Assembly: GCA_030040215.1 (NCBI GenBank)
Contig: JASHUD010000111.1
Coordinates: forward strand, 1 to 5,676
Origin: Methylovirgula sp.
GTDB lineage: Bacteria; Pseudomonadota; Alphaproteobacteria; Rhizobiales; Beijerinckiaceae
Length of the DNA stretch: 5,676 bases
Reading direction: 5' to 3'
This document shows positions 5,435-5,676 of the stretch, one piece after another. The position numbers and the translations under genes were made by a program. The notes beneath the pieces are model-generated. The model did not search any database. It saw only the letters and a list, made by a program, of their open reading frames with translations, and was not told where the DNA came from. Positions within the stretch are counted from its first letter, which is position 1, and each line of letters opens with the position of its first letter.

Positions 5435-5638
5435 ATGACGCAGCTATGCCGATTTATCGAATTGCCGAACAATACCGCGATTTTCATCAATCCGCTGTTG
5501 GTGGAATATGTGAAACCTGCGGCCAGCGGCTCGGGAGCGTTCATCTATTTCGCCAAAGAACATTTGGTGTGGGTCGACGTCTCCGCCGAGCGCGCCGCGA
5601 CGGCGCTCGAAAGCGCCCTCAAGCCTGCGTCCAAATAG
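5435..5638 (+). CDS. Hypothetical small protein, 67 aa, beta-rich with a C-terminal helix
   Basis: I do not recognise the family with confidence. ATG 5435 follows GGGGA (5423-5427) by 7 bases, and AGGAG lies a little further up (5414-5418); the frame ends at TAG 5636-5638. The alternation of hydrophobic residues suggests a run of short strands (CRFIEL 5-10, AIFI 15-18, LVEYVKP 22-28, AFIYFA 35-40, LVWVDVS 44-50) followed by a helix (51-62, AERAATALESAL). The layout of an 'INPxLVEYV' strand, a glycine/serine turn, strands and a closing helix recalls small FlbD-like proteins, but length and residues are too thin to claim homology. No signal peptide or membrane segment. It reads in the same direction as the SGNH gene but 271 bases away, so it probably has its own promoter. 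Confidence 0.7.
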   Translation: MTQLCRFIELPNNTAIFINPLLVEYVKPAASGSGAFIYFAKEHLVWVDVSAERAATALESALKPASK

Positions 5639-5676
5639 AACCGTTGCGCCGTGCGAATCACGCTCGGCGACACAGG

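Noticed and set aside
5180..5438. Plus-strand frames of 64 and 81 codons, and a minus-strand 118-codon frame, in the gap after the SGNH gene
   Set aside because: They start at GTG/TTG or weak sites without ribosome binding sites, their products have no periodic structure or known motif, and the scattered cysteines (CALSCRGSC) do not form a recognised metal-binding pattern.

Overview
The high GC content, the codon choice and the protein sequences point to an alphaproteobacterium, probably a member of the Rhizobiales (Hyphomicrobiales), perhaps near the Beijerinckiaceae/Methylocystaceae. ArgJ and the EF-G-like protein both look like Rhizobiales versions of their families. The family-level placement is inference from memory, not a search result.

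Layout, left to right. 1-130: non-coding leader with a strong interrupted inverted repeat (69-107). 131-493 (+): an unrecognised soluble 120-aa protein. 512-1750 (-): argJ, the ornithine acetyltransferase of cyclic arginine biosynthesis, convergent with the 120-aa gene and separated from it by 18 bases; a palindrome spans the argJ stop codon. 1751-1983: a 233-base divergent region unusually rich in hairpins. It holds a terminator-like element on each strand, placed back to back (1802-1849), and a 13-bp bulged stem-loop (1887-1930) in the leader of the next gene. 1984-3963 (+): a 659-aa EF-G-like translational GTPase with all five EF-G domains, but with the catalytic histidine of the DTPGH motif replaced by serine and a shortened switch I region. 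4019-4069 (+): a possible 16-codon leader ORF with a good ribosome binding site, whose stop overlaps the next start (ATGA). 4066-5163 (+): a membrane-anchored SGNH/GDSL-type hydrolase, visibly AT-richer than its neighbours. 5164-5434: a non-coding stretch with a hairpin at the stop codon and an inverted repeat. 5435-5638 (+): an unrecognised 67-aa protein. 5639-5676: nothing seen.

The genes do not form an obvious pathway. argJ and the EF-G-like gene are independent housekeeping-type genes fired divergently from one structured region. The SGNH hydrolase looks like a later insertion between more typical GC-rich genes. I see no mobile element, CRISPR array, tRNA or rRNA, and no clear defence or biosynthetic system. 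The most interesting signals are the GTPase-centre changes in the EF-G-like protein and the dense RNA structure in the divergent region.
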